Assembly (NCBI GenBank): GCA_023053575.1
Contig: JAKZAP010000022.1
Coordinates: 14,178,518 to 14,242,517, forward strand
Direction of reading: 5' to 3'
Length of the DNA: 64,000 bases
Origin: Branchinecta lynchi
Taxonomy: Eukaryota; Arthropoda; Branchiopoda; Anostraca; Branchinectidae
Below are positions 62,577-64,000 of the stretch, piece by piece. Both the position numbers and the translations under genes were made by a program. Under the pieces are notes generated by a model. It saw only the letters and a program-made list of their open reading frames with translations, did no database searches and was not told where the DNA came from. Within the stretch, counting starts at the first letter, position 1. Every line of letters starts with the position of its first letter.

Positions 62577-62986
62577 GTGAGTAGTAGGAAAAAAATAAAA
62601 CTTTGTTGTAGTAGGTGGTAGCGGGTGAGTATGATGATACTAGGGACTGGTTTCTGGTTTTATGTACCTAGTTTTTTAAAGGTAGTACTTAGTTTCTTGG
62701 GGAATAACCAGGTAACTAAGCATGTTTATTATTAGTCCCACCTATAGTAATACAGGATTCAATACTGACTCTGCAGTCTTGACCAGATTCTCCTCCCAAG
62801 TAAAGTGACCATACTCCATTAGAAAGGATTCTGCTAGCCGGAGCCTTTCCATCTCAAAGGATTTGCCAAGGTGGCTGCGAGGCGGTGATTCTCTCAGCAA
62901 ATGCAATAGTGTGATACATTTGCTGAGAGATTTCTTTTTAATGGAGTATGGTGGATTTACTTGGCTACTCTCGTTGCAAAGGGTGG
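62577..62986. other. SMPD4-like intron 1, left part
   Basis: A small hairpin-like pair (TTCTCTCAGCAAATG and CATTTGCTGAGAGA at 62890-62931). Nothing else. Confidence 0.5.
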
Positions 62987-63661
62987 TAGCCCCATTTCAG
63001 GCACGGTGCTCAAACGTCTAGCACCATGCCTGGGTGCTAGACATTCAAGCACTGTACCTTGGATTTCATGTATGGTGCATGGATTTCAGTATACAGTGCA
63101 TACAGAAAAAACACAGTTTATGTCATCACAACTGAGCACCGGCTCGGACAGGGCTGAAATTACTACTATGAACTAGGGAAATCAAAGACAATCCTTTGTA
63201 TATTTTTCACAACAAAAACAAAAGGGCTCTAATGATGATGGAGATGAAAAACCTAACAGCACCCTATCTATTTTCCATGTATTTTCCCTATCTATTCCCC
63301 AAGAACCAATACTCTGGTTGGCTGCTAGGTAGAAAAAGCTGAGGCACAGAACACTTTGCATGCAAAACCCTTGACTATGTAGAAAAAGAAATGAGGTTTT
63401 TCACATCTCTCATCAGCCGAGCCCTTTTGTTTTTGTTATGAAAAATATATAAAGGATTGTCTTTGATTTCTCTAATTCATGGTAGTAATTTCAGCCCTGT
63501 CCGAGCTGGTGCTCAGTTGTTATTACAGAAACTGTGTTTTTGATGTATGCACTGTATACTGAAATCCATGCACCATACATGAAATCCAAGGTACAGTGCT
63601 AGAACGTCTAGCACCCAGGCATGGTGCTAGACGTTTGAGCACTGTGCCTGAAAAGGGGCTA
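62987..63661. mobile_element. Family H foldback, copy 2
   Basis: TAGCCCCATTTCAGGCACGG and TGCCTGAAAAGGGGCTA bound 675 bp. The body is the 28877 copy in opposite orientation and very similar, implying recent spread. Confidence 0.87.
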
Positions 63662-63751
63662 CTTTGCTACTTTGAGTCCCTGGATTGAACTGCCATGAGT
63701 CCTGGAAGAGCTGGCTGCTTCCAAACTAGTGAGCTGGCTGTTTTACATGAG

Positions 63752-64000
63752 TTGCGTTTTTGCTGATACCATCGTATCTGATACCACGGTCTAAACTCGT
63801 TTTTGCAGTTATCGTGGTATCTGATACCACATTCAAAAGGCGTTTTTGCAGTTATTGTGGTATCTGGCCAGTTATTGTGATATCAGATATTCAGATACTA
63901 CGGTCCGACCGTGGTAACTGGTTGTGGTATCTGAGTAGTCATCTCACTTTCATCAAATTTTGTCAGATTGGTGAGAAAGAAGTTTAGCACTTAGTGATGT
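63752..64000. mobile_element. Family B MITE, copy 5, cut by window end
   Basis: GTTGCGTTTTTGCTGATACC start, then GATACCACGGTCTAAAC, GTTATCGTGGTATCTG, CCGACCGTGGTAACTGG and AGAAGTTTAGCACTTAGTGA. It corresponds to the reverse of the right two-thirds of copy 1. Confidence 0.8.

Noticed and set aside
62987..63661. Inverted centre in family H copy 2 considered as a flip between arms
   Set aside because: Because the arms are inverted repeats, an element in the opposite orientation looks the same; simple opposite insertion explains it.

Overview
The window is nuclear DNA from an animal. It carries fragments of four recognisable metazoan housekeeping genes with GT-AG introns, spread over 64 kb and separated by densely nested transposable elements. 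Divergent VPS35L and NTMT1 sequences beside a well-conserved casein kinase 1 suggest an invertebrate, possibly early-branching, but the species cannot be fixed from the sequence. Gene identities come from protein motifs and remembered family sequences; no search was run.

Layout of genes: (1) The last three coding exons of a VPS35L-like gene (Commander/Retriever endosomal recycling) lie on + at 266-583, 8137-8421 and 12939-13154. (2) A complete four-exon NTMT1-like N-terminal alpha-N-methyltransferase lies on - (26204 down to 20291). (3) A complete eight-exon casein kinase 1 delta/epsilon gene lies on + (28459-44206, 379 codons); all splice phases fit and the catalytic residues are present. 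NTMT1 and CK1 are head to head, 2.25 kb apart. (4) The first coding exon of an SMPD4-like (neutral sphingomyelinase 3) gene lies on + at 62162-62576 and runs out of the window. The genes show no common pathway; the order is simply a stretch of animal chromosome.

Repeat landscape: much of the remaining sequence falls into recurring families. They include: A, short inverted-repeat MITEs with 3-bp target duplications (seven copies); B, modular MITEs built from GATACCATGGTATC-type palindromes; C, foldback/monomer elements with 9-12 bp target duplications that carry a hammerhead-ribozyme-like core; D1 and D2, 1-2.3 kb elements with terminal palindromes and internal minisatellites, resembling non-autonomous Helentron/DINE elements; E, hAT-like elements with a perfect 8-bp duplication; F, TTAA-flanked MITEs; G and H, long-arm foldbacks; and several LINE remnants plus one LINE with an open reverse-transcriptase frame (52574-54621). 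Nesting is up to four deep (SINE in D2 in D1 in B at 48728-52345).

The most unusual signals are the hammerhead-like core conserved across family C with a covarying helix II, a near-perfect 256-bp palindrome (3869-4124), the two DINE-like families with parallel architecture, a MITE inserted five bases inside the NTMT1 intron 3 donor, and tandem copies of the VPS35L exon 2 end with its splice donor.
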